Below, one piece after another: positions 20,649-31,051 of a stretch of DNA of 64,000 nt. The stretch covers positions 15,415,921 through 15,479,920 of the forward strand of contig CM077005.1 of the NCBI GenBank assembly GCA_039090855.1, given 5' to 3'. The DNA comes from Macrothele yani (Eukaryota > Arthropoda > Arachnida > Araneae > Macrothelidae). The position numbers and the translations under genes were made by a program. Within the stretch, counting starts at the first letter, position 1; each line of letters starts with the position of its first letter. The notes beneath the pieces were generated by a model. It was not told where the DNA came from and ran no database searches. It worked only from the letters and a program-made list of their open reading frames with translations.

Positions 20649-21560
20649 TCAGTAGGTCTCCACGTGGGGTCCGTTGGTTGCTCGCAGGATGTCTAAGCGA
20701 TAGTCCAGTTCCACCCACGTACACTGCAGAATGTCAGGTGTAACAAGGAGGAAAGCTGCAGCAATGCGTTCTTTGAGCTCAGTGATAGATGTAACCTTTT
20801 TCTTGTACACAATGCCTTTAATAAAGCCCCAAGAAAAAAATCGCATGAGGTAATATCAGGAGAACGCTGTTTTCTTTGTTTTTGTTTTTTTGTTATTGAA
20901 GGTTTAACGACCACCGTGAGCAACTCAATGGGGTATAAGCAGTCGCCCGTCCCTAATTTAGGGTCACTGGTTCCAGGGAAGGGAGAGAGCCAGTGCCTTA
21001 AGACAAACACAACATCCATGCCTCACCGGGATTCGAACCCGGACCCCTTTTGGACGAATGATCATAGGCCATCGCTTAGACCACCGCGCCACCGGTGCGG
21101 CCAGGAGAACGCTGTGGCCACGCCGTCAAACCCGCACGTCCAATCCAACGCCTGGAAAATGGTGGTCTAAAGATCTGTGCACAACCAAAGAACAACGTGG
21201 AGGCGCTCCATCTTGCTGGCAAATGATGTCTTGAATATCCTGGAGTTGTAAAATTGCGATTTGCTCTAACACGTCCAGGTATGTTATGCCTGTAACGGTT
21301 GTTCAGCGAAGAAAAAGGGCCCTATCAATCTGTCTTCCATTAGGCCACCAGACATTAACCTCCGGGCTGTCTCTCTCTTGTGCTACGACCACATGGGGAT
21401 TTTCAGATACGGCAGTTATGTTTTCAGATACTGTCAGAAACACAGACTTTCAGATTCTGTCAGAAACACGGAATGTCGGCTCATCGCTAAAACAGATCCG
21501 TGAAAAGAGTGCAGGGTTTTTCTGTTGTATTCTGCGTTTGACGAGATTTTTCATCACATG
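20649..21560 (-). pseudogene. Mariner-like transposase remnants, interrupted by SINE-B
   Basis: The C-terminal frame 20846-20649 encodes FFSWGFIKGIVYKKKVTSIT, ELKERI and ends DYRLDILRATNGPHVETY, the usual end of DUF4817-type mariner transposases. Upstream of the SINE the minus strand reads DEPTF (first catalytic Asp region) and ENPHVV, with several stops. The second Asp region is not recognisable. Not functional. Confidence 0.75.
20871..21101 (-). mobile_element. SINE family B, copy 1, 14-bp TSD
   Basis: 231 bp in minus orientation flanked by the perfect 14-mer CAGGAGAACGCTGT (20857-20870 and 21102-21115). The tRNA-like head has an A box (GTGGCGCGGTGGTCTAAGCG) and a B box (GGGTTCGAATCCC). 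The body includes CCTAAATTAGGGACGGGCGA, and the 3' end GTTAAACCTTCAATAA is followed by an A-rich tail. It sits in a mariner. Confidence 0.93.
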
Positions 21561-21699
21561 AGTCACTTGGCGCCATCTTTTACTTAACAAACTTTAACAC
21601 TTGCCACGTCTCTTGACGTTTAAAGTAATTTTGTTTTCTATCGTATTTTTTTCTAATAGCATACTGAAGTTGTATACTTCATTTATAGACATCCTGTAT

Positions 21700-23089
21700 A
21701 TTGTGCAATGTGCTTTATATTATTCCGCATTGCTACTCGATTAAATGGACTCCACATTCAAGTTTTAGATTTCAGTCACCCATGAGAGTTTGGAAACAAA
21801 AAACACAAGGCATTATTTGACGATACTATCGGAGTGTACAAATGGCAAGCACTCCAGCTCCGTATTTCTGTTTAATTTCAATCAGTTTCTTCAGAACAAT
21901 CTTCAGTATGGCGTGTTTGATTTTGAAGTAGCACTGACACTATTATTTTTTCTTTTAGCTTTTTCGGATGCAGTCTTTCTGTTTTTATACTACAGTTTGC
22001 CATTAATATAACTTTTAAATACAAGGTGATGCCTGTACGTATGTTTACTACATAACGACTTTTTGTATTCATTCATGCAAATACTACATAAGTACATGTG
22101 CAATTTAAAATGTCTATACAACAAAAAAAGTAACCTAGACCTCCTCTCTAGATCCGCTACTATATTGCATGAAATTTTGGTTTTTGTGGCATCGGATATT
22201 CCTTCTGCTCTTCCACATTTTGTTCACCAGCCATTGTACATTGTAAGGCCTCAAGAAATCGGGTATTAAAATTATTGTGCAGGTGATTGTATAATGTCTA
22301 TGTATCAGTCCGTGGACTCCGTGAGAAAAAAAGCTATCATAGCTATCAACAGTAAATTTTGTATTTTGGAGTTTAGTGAAATAATAGTATAAAGCAGTGC
22401 ATTTCACCTTTTCTTGAAGATAATTGAAAGCCATTGACAGTTTAATAAGATCTAAAGTTCGAAATCATTCTGCTGCTTCGAAAAATCACGATGAAAAAAA
22501 ATACGAAATTTGTAATTCCTTCCTTCTACAGGAAAAAATCAAATGATCGCAAACGTATTCAGAGAAATAAACTCCAACGGAAATTAAAATAGCTAATTCA
22601 CCCACATTAATAGCGAAAAGCATTTCACCATCGAGCGATTACAGTTTTATTTTATACGGACTCGTCGTAACGTGTCTTTCTGGCTCAGCGGTAGTGCGCG
22701 CGCCTACCGTTACCATGCGCCTTGCTTAAAATCCACCAGCGCCGGAAGGAAAGCAATCGTCAACTTAGTACGACGGGAAAGAAGCATCCCTGGTAAAGGA
22801 CCACAAAAGTGTCAGAACCGACGATTATGCGAAATTTCTGTATAAACACGGAAAACCCCGAAACGGAGTTTTCTGAAATAAACGGAATTACTTGACTACG
22901 GAAAATCTTTCAAAATACAGAAGAAACGGGAACTTTTAAAAACAGACACCTACCAGCAACTTTGCTGAACGTTATTTTCAGGAATTTTCCGTGAATTCAT
23001 ACCACCTCATATTTTACACTGTATGGGCGTAGAGCTTGCATTTTAACGTAAGTTGTTCTTATTTATATGAGCATGGGGTGTTCCGTATG
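21700..23089. other. Unassigned region
   Basis: No supported gene. At 22675-22760, GGCTCAGCGGTAGTGCGCGC followed by a weak B-box-like GCTTAAAATCC may be a decayed tRNA-related SINE head. A minus-strand 99-codon frame (22135-22434) shows no known motif. Confidence 0.35.
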
Positions 23090-23300
23090 TTCACTGTTAA
23101 AAATTTGTGCTTAGAAATAAGCAAAATGTACTCGTTTGTGAGTACATTCTGGGCTTATAATAGCTCCGAGTACTTGTGTCTCATTTTTGGAAAAGGCACG
23201 TTCTCATTTTTGAGTATACATACAGGGAATCAATTGTGAGTATATCTGGTATTTATAATTGGAAATATATGTACTCATTTTTTAGTTCAAAAAAATGAGT
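23090..23300 (+). repeat. Interspersed repeat R2, copy 1 (GAGTAC-rich)
   Basis: About 210 bp, homologous to 50784-51010: both start ACTGTTAAAAATT, then CTTAGAAATAAGCAAAATGT, and contain several copies of ACTCATTTTTGAGTA-like palindromes. Class unknown. Confidence 0.75.
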
Positions 23301-23475
23301 ACCTATGAGAGACAAGAGAGAGAGAGAGAGGAATTTGTCATCATCTGCAGCGAGAGAGAAATTTATCATCCGCTGCAGAGACAGAGAAAGATAGGAATTT
23401 ATTATCATCTGCAGAGAGAGATGAATTTAACATCATCTGCAGAGAGAAAGATATTTATCATCCTTTGCAGAGAGG

Positions 23476-23514
<39 letters not shown>

Positions 23515-23530
23515 AAAAGAAAAAAAAAAA
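23301..23530 (+). repeat. Degenerate ~35-bp tandem repeat ending in (GA)n and poly-A
   Basis: Units around ATTTATCATC(A/C)(T/G)CTGCAGAGAGAGA repeat about five times (23335-23470), followed by (AG)n at 23478-23510 and an A run at 23517-23536. Simple-sequence expansion. Confidence 0.75.
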
Positions 23531-23793
23531 AAAAAACAGCTATTCGCTGCTGGGAAAAGATCTCCAGAAAATGTCCCCAAAAATTTGCCTTGAGGGTATT
23601 TCTTCGACGACTGGGTGCTTGAGTGGTATCATGGAGCACAAGTGGCCAAAAGGATCAAAAGAACAACCAAGAAATTTCCTTATTGTCTCGACATGCTGTC
23701 AAATTTTATATATCAGTCTTCCAAAATTTTCCCCAGAAATTCCCAACACATAAATTCAATTTAAAAAAATGGAGAGTGCTACATAAAAGCGGT

Positions 23794-24003
23794 GGCGCAG
23801 TGGTCTAAGCGATGGCCTCTGATCATTCGCCCGTAAGGGGTCTTGGTTCGAATCCCGGTGAGGCATGGATGTTGTGTTTGTCTTAAGGCACTGGCTCTCT
23901 CCCTACCCTGGAACCAGTGACCCTAAATTAGGGACGGGCGACTGCTTATAGCCCATTGAGTTGCTCACGGTGGTCGTTAAACCTCCAATAAAACAAAAAA
24001 CAA
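23794..24003 (+). mobile_element. SINE family B, copy 2, 13-bp TSD
   Basis: A 210-bp plus-strand copy flanked by the perfect 13-mer ACATAAAAGCGGT (23781-23793 and 24004-24016). A box GGCGCAGTGGTCTAAGCG and B box GGTTCGAATCCC are intact. The 3' end CGTTAAACCTCCAATAAAAC is followed by CAAAAAACAAA. Very close to copy 1 and probably a young insertion. Confidence 0.93.
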
Positions 24004-24174
24004 ACATAAAAGCGGTTAGATAATAAGAAGGCACAATGGAAATTTTCATATGGGGTTTGTAAATGTTATTCATATTAAAGTTTTGTTTTGACCCTTTCTA
24101 GAAACAGAGATATGGGCGCCAATGGGTATATTCAGTTTTCAAAGAATGGTGTTCAAACGAACACCTGTTATTTA

Positions 24175-24353
24175 TTTATTTATTTATTTGATTGGGGGTT
24201 TAACGACCACCGTGAGCAACTCGATGGGCTATAAGCAGTTGGCCGTCCCTAATTTAGGGCCATTGGTTCCGGAGAAGGGAGAGAGCCAATGCCATAAGCC
24301 AAACACAACATCCATGCCTCTCTGAGATTCGAACCCGGACACATCTCGGACGC
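24175..24353 (-). mobile_element. SINE family B, copy 3, 5'-truncated
   Basis: A minus-strand copy with the B box (GGGTTCGAATC) but lacking the A-box end. The A-rich tail is represented by (TTTA)n at 24169-24190. The flanks CACCTGTTATTT and CACCCGTTATTT look like an imperfect target duplication. Confidence 0.85.
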
Positions 24354-24366
24354 ACCCGTTATTTTC

Positions 24367-25330
24367 GTTCGCTTTCTCCTGCAAATGAAGCTTATTGACA
24401 AAAATACTGTGACCTTTTGTGGCTAACAGTTTGATTGCAATAAAAACTGAAAAGGATGAAAAATGCGTGTGTCATTTACGAAAAAGTTTTTATGCCTGAT
24501 TCGGGGAACAGATATAGCAGAAACGGTTGACCATTGAACGAAGATTTTTTTTTTTTTTTTGGCCTGCTTCCAGGATTAGAAGATATTTCTGAGGCAGCCA
24601 GTAATGGCTGATGCATCTCATTAGTATGCGTCACCGGAAATGCGTCGCTGAATTCCCTCCCTCCCCAATGGTCATCCCACTGATACTATAGTAGCATTCC
24701 TCCTGTACTTCCGGGGGTCAGTTGAGCGTTGTTCTTGCCTTGCACCGAACGTCGGCTAAAGGAGGATCGAAATCACCACAGCTCCTGAAGTTTTTCCTCA
24801 CAGATTCTTATGCAGATCGGAAATTTCCGTTAAAATAGTCAATGCAAAGAATGCCTCAACGAATTCGGCGTTTCGTGGGATTATAGGTATTCTGGTAATT
24901 AGACTTTTGTTCAAAAGAAAAGCAGCCTTGATATGAGAATGTCGGCTTTCATTCTTAACGTGTGTTTTCACAGATCTACTTTCCCCACGATCAAAGCACC
25001 GATAACAATATTGTTCCTCTCAAGCAAGGTAAGGTTTAACATTCCACTATTAATTGTACTCAATAGTATTTATTTTACTGAAAGACATTTCCAGGATTAG
25101 ACTTCAAAATCAGAAAAATGAAAATTCTAGCAAGAAATACTTCGTCTTTAGCTATATGATGTACAGTACTAGCCATTTAATCATGACCATCTACATATTA
25201 TGACAATGCAAAGGGATACTGATAGGTTTGCTTTATATTTAAAGTAAGTTTTACAATGCGCTGAATTCAAGTTGAACATGGCATAACCCGTGTAAATATG
25301 GAATGAGTTACTTTTAAATTATAAAAATGA
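24367..25330. other. Unassigned sequence
   Basis: No recognisable feature. Confidence 0.4.
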
Positions 25331-25625
25331 TCACCATCGCTTATTCTCAATCCACTGCTGGATGACGGCCTCCCCAAGTCTATTCCGCAACTTCCTGTCT
25401 AAAGCAAATATTTTCCATATCATTCCGGCATGCTTTCGAATTCCCCCATTTATGGTGTTCTCACTCTTTTCCTGTCCCATAGTAACCAATTTAGTACAAT
25501 AAAGCATTGATTTACGCCCCTCCCCCGGGACCAAAATAAAATATATTTTCCATGCCATTCCGGAATGCTTTCGAATTCCTCCGTTCATAGTTTTCTCACT
25601 CTTTTCCTGTCCATAGTATCCAATC
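25331..25625 (-). mobile_element. RTE 3' fragment with internal duplication
   Basis: The minus-strand frame 25588-25331 ends RKLRNRLGEAVIQQWIENKR, related to the RTE terminus WRKLGETFVQQWIDNG. Upstream it contains GGIRKHAGM.WKI twice, because a block of about 140 bp (about 25405-25480 and 25548-25625) is repeated. A 5'-truncated, rearranged retrotransposon tail. Confidence 0.75.
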
Positions 25626-26111
25626 TAGTGCAGTAAAGCATCAATTACACACTTTTTCCGGGACCAAAATAAAAAAAGTCCGACTCTCCAGGGACAAAAA
25701 TAAAAATGAAGTTTCTCCAATCGTATCGGAAGCCCCCAATAATCTTTCAATAATCTTCAAATAACTTTTTCATTTAAGTTAAAAAATAAACAAATTTCTC
25801 AACCTTTGCTAAGTTTTGAATAATTTTATTTTAAATCAATGATGAATCATCAAAGAATAAATGAATAATGATGACTAAAAAGTCAATGACAGATTTACAT
25901 TTCATCAATATGTGCCACCGAAGCATGCGCAATGAAGTGCTTCTTCGTATGTGACTCGTATATTGTTTTACTTCTCAGTCATAGGCTATTTTCAAGGGTT
26001 GAAAGCATTGTATACGCCTGGTAGACGTGGAGATAAATTGGGCGTTCAGAGGTTTTGGGGTGAACTATGCTAAATTAAGTGTTACAGGGCGAATTTTCAT
26101 GCCTTGTGATG

Positions 26112-26165
<54 letters not shown>

Positions 26166-26969
26166 GAAAATCCACCGAAGATTTGGAAAAGATCAACATT
26201 GAAATTACATTAATGCTGTGCTGAAATTAATCCTAAAACTGAAGATCTCGGGGTTACATTGGCTGTAAGTGAAACTGAATTAATTAATTTAATTATTTTA
26301 AATCTAAAACGCAACTAATTTAAAAATGACAACCACCAATTTTTAAATTTTGCAGCTCTTTTTGTCATCGTGGAAGAAGGGTAATGGGGTGAGTACAAAA
26401 TATTGAAAAAAATTACCCCTGTTTAACCCCCCCCCCCCCCCATGTTGTTAGTCCAGCACCGCCTTTGGTGAGACGCAAATTTCTGAATATCTCTGGCGGG
26501 GAATCGTTTTGTCGCTTTGTGCTCTTTGAAATGTTTGAGGACGATGGTCTACCACAATAAGTACTAATGTTTCCTTCAAGATTACGAAAGGAGGTTAGGA
26601 ATGCCAGCTACCCTGGGCCTACATCTAACTGTAATTAGCTTTATCTTAATTAATTTATAACAGCGTGTATGGTTTGGCGTTACTTTTCTCATGTAAGTAC
26701 TGATAATTTTCTATGTCTATCAGAGCAAACGCCCAACAAATAATTAAAAAGAAACGTACTTTCTTTTTTTTTTTTTTAAGAAAATAACTTACTTTTTGGA
26801 CAGATGCAAAACTAAAATGTGGTTAGCGGTTATTATTCATAATTACGAAAATAATTACTCGTTCCTTCCCAAAAATTCACACAAAAAAAAAAAAAAAAAA
26901 CGAGAAAGTGGGCCGTTTCTGGGGCAGTCACCGGAAAATGTCTCCCTATCCCGATGGACCAATCCGCCC
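25626..26969. other. Unassigned region with a (CT)n microsatellite
   Basis: (CT)n at 26117-26163, a C run at 26428-26441 and A/T runs are the only notable features. Confidence 0.45.
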
Positions 26970-27770
26970 TCGCCTTGGATTATGAGATCTACCGCTACAG
27001 ACAAATCAGAGGGAGGGGTGGGGGGATGACAAATTAACACAATGCTTTTCTGTTCCTTTCAAAAAAAAAAAAATCGATGCATTTTGCGAAATAATTACTG
27101 CGCTATTTTATTTTAAAAAAATACCAGAGGGCAATTTTAAATTACTAAAGATTTCAGTAAGTCTTGGATCATTAGAGCCACCATTACAGACGAATCTGAG
27201 AAAAATGTCAAAACAACACGTTGTATTTTTGCTCATATTTAAAAAAACTTTTGATTCATTTTACAAAATATTACTGCGCTATTTTATCTACAAAGAACAC
27301 CACAGCAGAATTTTAAATTATTAAAGCTTTCAGCATACCTTGCATTATAAGAGGCAACACTAAAGACAATCTGAAAAAAAAAAAAAAAAAAATAAACAAT
27401 GTATTTTTGTTCAACTGTAAAAACGTTTTAATTCATTTTTGCAAGATAGTTTTGCACTATTTTATCTAAAAAGGACACCATAGCAGAATTTCAAATTGCT
27501 AAACACTAAATATCCCTTGGATTATAAGAGCAATCACTACAGACAAATCTGAAGTAAAATAATGTCAAAATAGCATGTATTTTTCTCTCCAGTTTGTTCA
27601 GCTCCATTTCTTTTCATACATTTTACAAAATATTACAGTGCTGTTTTATTTACAAAGAGTACCGGAGCAGATTTTAAAATTATTAAAACTTTAAGCATCC
27701 CTTGGATAATAAGAGCCAACATTACAGAAAAATCGGTGAAAAAAAAAAAAAAAGAGCAACATAACACGAT
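26970..27770 (+). repeat. Satellite-like tandem repeat, ~175-bp unit, 4-5 diverged copies
   Basis: The phrase ACTGCGCTATTTTAT followed by CAGA.TTTTAAATTA.TAAA, CTTGGATTATAAGAGC and ACAGACAAATCTGA recurs at about 27098, 27272, 27447 and 27635, with a partial unit at 26975. The period is 174-188 bp. Units are separated by A runs and differ at many positions, so the array is old. Confidence 0.8.
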
Positions 27771-28641
27771 GTATATCGCATTTCCATGCCGCAAAAGAAA
27801 TGAAGTGTTTGGTCATAAATCTAAAATTGATTAGGTTGTTGCTATTTATTGAAAACGAAATTTTCCTAGATAGCTGTTTATTTTATATGCTGCGATCGGG
27901 TGTTTTTTTTTTTTTTGTCGTCGTGAAAGGCAAAAGCGTCTGAAGAGTGTTATCGGATGATGTTAGTGCGCCCTTCGATTTACGGATTCTGTGTCTTCCG
28001 CTTCCCGCTGTTCCGCAACCTGTTCACCGGATTCCCAGTTCCATCAGCGGGAAGGGATGACCGATATCGCCGCCGCAACCGCACTGTTTTGCCGGAAAAA
28101 CATCCAACAGGGTCAGCGGATGGCTTGGCGCCAAAATTCGGAGAATGATGAATCCTTCGCAAGCTCAGAACTCCGAATTATTACAGCTTAGCAGAAATAG
28201 TTCCTTTGCAGATAAATTGCTGAAATGTTCGTTTGAATTCTCATTTATCTGCATATTTGTAGAATAGATGGAAGATGAGAGGAGGGGAAACTGTGAAAAT
28301 CTGATTACAGTCGGAAGTATAAATTCCAATAAAGATGTATAGCAGGAAAATCTCAAAAACAAGAATGTAAATAAAAAAAATATGAGATTAAATAATTCAT
28401 GTAAATTTCAAAAATACTTGGGAATTATGCTCGCGTTTGAGTAGCCCACTAATCATAAATTTTCTTGATGTGAGAGTTTGCCAGATTAGCAACGAATCAG
28501 TCACTGATTCTCTGCACTATTTACATACATGCATACATACGTAGCTGTTCTCTGAGATTCAGAGGTTAGCTCCAAAAAAGAAAGACGATCTGCTAGATAA
28601 AGGTTTAACTGATGGATTTAGAATTTACTTACTGTTGGGGT
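27771..28641. other. Unassigned sequence
   Basis: A GC-richer island at 27950-28170 has overlapping 60-66-codon frames on both strands with no recognisable product. Confidence 0.4.
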
Positions 28642-28649
28642 ATCAGACA

Positions 28650-29242
28650 CAGAGCCTGATTTGCGCAAGGGCATTCGGGGCCCGTGCCCCGAGGGGCAAT
28701 CACCTCTTCGTACTTTTCGTGACCGCTCGCTACCTAAACCTTGAGACCACTGTCTTCTCGCCTCCCCTCTCTTGTCTCCGAAAATGCTCTTAAGCATATC
28801 CTAAAATTCCCCCATTGACTGGGGGGCCCAAATTTGAGCACTAACATTTAATTTTTATTATTATGGGCAGCAAAAATGGCGACATGCACCAGTTAATTTT
28901 CACCAAGCGTAAATATGCATCGATGTGTTGCTTAAAAAAAAAACCGATTATTAATATCCGTTTGAAAGATGGAGATTAAATGTTTACCTTTAATTTACAA
29001 TTTTTGAACATTTATTGTTTCTTGCATTTATTAAAGCAGATAGTACTTGTGTATTAAGGCAGCACTTGTTGTGCTTTATACAATTATACGCGCAATTATA
29101 GAATAATTACGCGAAGCACCATGGGTGCTCCCTTAATACGCAAGTACCATTTTTAATTTATTAAGAGTACGATTCATTCCCGGGGATGGGGGCCCCAAAG
29201 TTGTTTGTGCCCAGGGCCCTAATTGTCTTAAGTCTGTCTCTG
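28650..29242. mobile_element. Non-autonomous hAT-like element carrying a captured 120-bp segment
   Basis: 593 bp with ends CAGAGCCTGA and the inverse of CAGAGACAGA, subterminal GGGGCCC/GGGCCC, and flanking 8-mers ATCAGACA (28642-28649) and ATCAGCGA (29243-29250) that agree at 6 of 8 positions. The interior contains a palindrome (GTACTTGTGTATTAAGG...CCTTAATACGCAAGTAC style, 29044-29150) and, at 28693-28812, a segment also present at 29679-29798. Confidence 0.75.
28693..28812 (+). repeat. 120-bp direct repeat, copy inside the hAT
   Basis: From GGGGCAATCACCTCTTCGTA to CCTAAAATTCCCC it is identical to 29679-29798 except one base (G versus A in TCTCC(G/A)AAAATG). Inside the hAT it is bordered on each side by the GC-rich element sequence. 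Confidence 0.95.
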
Positions 29243-29250
29243 ATCAGCGA

Positions 29251-30109
29251 TCTCGGCACACAGCTCGAGCTTCACTCACCAGACGCACACAAGACCTTTT
29301 GTACTTCATACTCATAATATTTTTCTCATGCAGGCATTCCTGTGTTAACAACTTCTTTTTAGTATCTTTATTATAGTTGTTAACTTGTAATTGCTAATAA
29401 CTCCGTAGTGGTTGATGATGATAGTAATTAACACGTAATAACCAAATGATAATAATTGTATGCAAATAATTCTTGCGATTCGTAAATATGTCTAAGAAAC
29501 TTTTATTCTTTTCTATATACACCTGAAAAGGTTGTCCGTTAGCTGTGCTATATTTCCTAACTCCCCCGCTTAAAATTCCAATTCCTTTTTTTTTCTGAAG
29601 TCCCCTTTTCGATCATCTCTCGCGCTGTCGTGAATTCCCCTGACCTCCCGGTCCACCTCAGACCTTCCAGCCTACCTTGGGGCAATCACCTCTTCGTACT
29701 TTTCGTGACCGCTCGCTACCTAAACCTTGAGACCACTGTCTTCTCGCCTCCCCTCTCTTGTCTCCAAAAATGCTCTTAAGCATATCCTAAAATTCCCCGT
29801 GAGAAACAACCACACCGCCCTCGGTAAATCTCAAACCTCAAAGTCAAATGTGAGTCGGCCGCATTGATATTGAAACCTGAAAAGCATCAAAAGAGGTGCG
29901 ATAGAGTTAATCTCCATTCAACTAACAATGTGCATATACTAAGCTCAGACACATTGTCCTCTTAGCAAATAACCGTGCATCAGGTGTCTAATGGGGAACT
30001 GACTCTGAGAAATTTCTCTCAAGCTTTGGGGAAACAAAGGAAGGGGAGCACAAGATGGAAAAAGGTTGCATTTTGAGATTTTACATGAAATCCTAAAACC
30101 CTGTATAAA
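29251..30109. other. Unassigned sequence apart from the direct repeat
   Basis: No other feature recognised. Confidence 0.4.
29679..29798 (+). repeat. 120-bp direct repeat, copy outside the hAT (probable source)
   Basis: 119 of 120 bases match 28693-28812. Here it lies in continuous, differently composed sequence (CCTTCCAGCCTACCTT before, GTGAGAAACAACCACACC after), which suggests this is the donor locus. Confidence 0.9.
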
Positions 30110-30626
30110 ATCTCTGTAACACCTGAATCTGGTCTTCCCACGATTTTCTTGGCCTACCTCTCTCTACCTTTCTTCCCTGCCACTCGAGCTGAAAAACCTC
30201 TCTTAGTAAGCATCTCATCACTCATTCTTTCAACATGGCCAAACCACATGTGAATATCACTCTCCATCTTACTAACAACATTTTGCCTCACATTACACAT
30301 CTGTCACACACCTTCATTCCTCACCCAATCAGAAAGTGTCTTGCCACAAACGCCCCTTAAGTAAAGCATCTCCCCAGCACACAAACGACTTCTATGTCTC
30401 TTCCGTAGTACCCAGGTTTCACTGCCATACGTCAGAGTAGGAACAATTACACTTCCATACACAGCCATTCGGGACTTTCTTAAGAGCCCATTATTCTGTG
30501 AAATCCTCTTAAGGCAGGTAAGACTTTCAATGAAGAATTCACTTGCTTACTAATTTCGCCTTCTACTTTGTTCTCTCTGTCAAACATTCTTCCCAAATAT
30601 ACAAACCTGTTCACCTGTTCACTAGT
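30110..30626 (-). pseudogene. Second family of non-LTR reverse transcriptase, C-terminal remnant
   Basis: Minus-strand reading gives YLGRMFDRENKVEGEISKQV, NSSLKVLPALRG, then in other frames GSVLVPTVTYGSETW-like, RCVTDV, VWPC and GREER peptides. These correspond to the region after the RT domain in a family of animal retrotransposons (the YLG...I..RI..G..A....R and YGSETW motifs). Stops and frameshifts are frequent. It differs in sequence from the RTE family elsewhere in this window. Confidence 0.7.
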
Positions 30627-30764
30627 TTGCATACACACCAAACTTGAAATCAGGGGTATCCGATCTCTGTCTTTCTTGATACATGCGAGGATGTTACACC
30701 CTTTTGTTATCAAGAAAGACAGGGATCGGATTCCCCCTGATTTCAAGTTTGGTAGGTATGCAAT
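30627..30764. repeat. Hairpin with ~55-bp arms at the retrotransposon remnant's edge
   Basis: Left arm 30627-30681 (TTGCATAC..ACCAAACTTGAA...) pairs with right arm 30708-30764, with a few mismatches and a 26-nt loop. The retrotransposon homology stops here, so an inverted duplication was joined to its end. Confidence 0.88.
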
Positions 30765-31043
30765 TAAACTAAAGTCATGAACGATGATATCTCCGACCAC
30801 ATATACATAGAATCGACCAGTCGCAATCTTAGTTTACTTGTATCTGAGCATAAATATAATGTCAAATCATTCACTCCCCCCCCCACCGCCCTTTCATCAA
30901 GATTATGCCTGGAGGGACGACACCAACCTATCTGGTAAAATGTAACTATACTTAACACGTCAACCACATGTTCCTCACTTCTCTTGACAGAAAGCTTATT
31001 GATTCATAAATTCAGACGAAAGTGTTTTAACGACGATGCTCCT
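30765..31043. other. Unassigned spacer
   Basis: Nothing recognised. Confidence 0.4.
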
Positions 31044-31051
31044 ATTACCAT

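Larger units (their letters stand above)
20522..21697 (-). mobile_element. Mariner-like element (DUF4817 group) split by a SINE
   Basis: Terminal inverted repeats of about 42 bp share ATGAAGT.TACA.CTTCAGTA and are bounded by TA (20520-20521 and 21698-21699). Without the SINE and one duplication the unit is about 930 bp, so it has also lost internal sequence. Confidence 0.87.

Noticed and set aside
22135..22434. 99-codon minus-strand frame as a small gene
   Set aside because: No recognisable domain, overlapped by a plus-strand frame, and random-length ORFs of this size are expected in 64 kb.
27957..28191. GC-rich island as a CpG-island promoter or exon
   Set aside because: Only 60-66-codon overlapping frames on both strands and no matching gene downstream; too weak to call.
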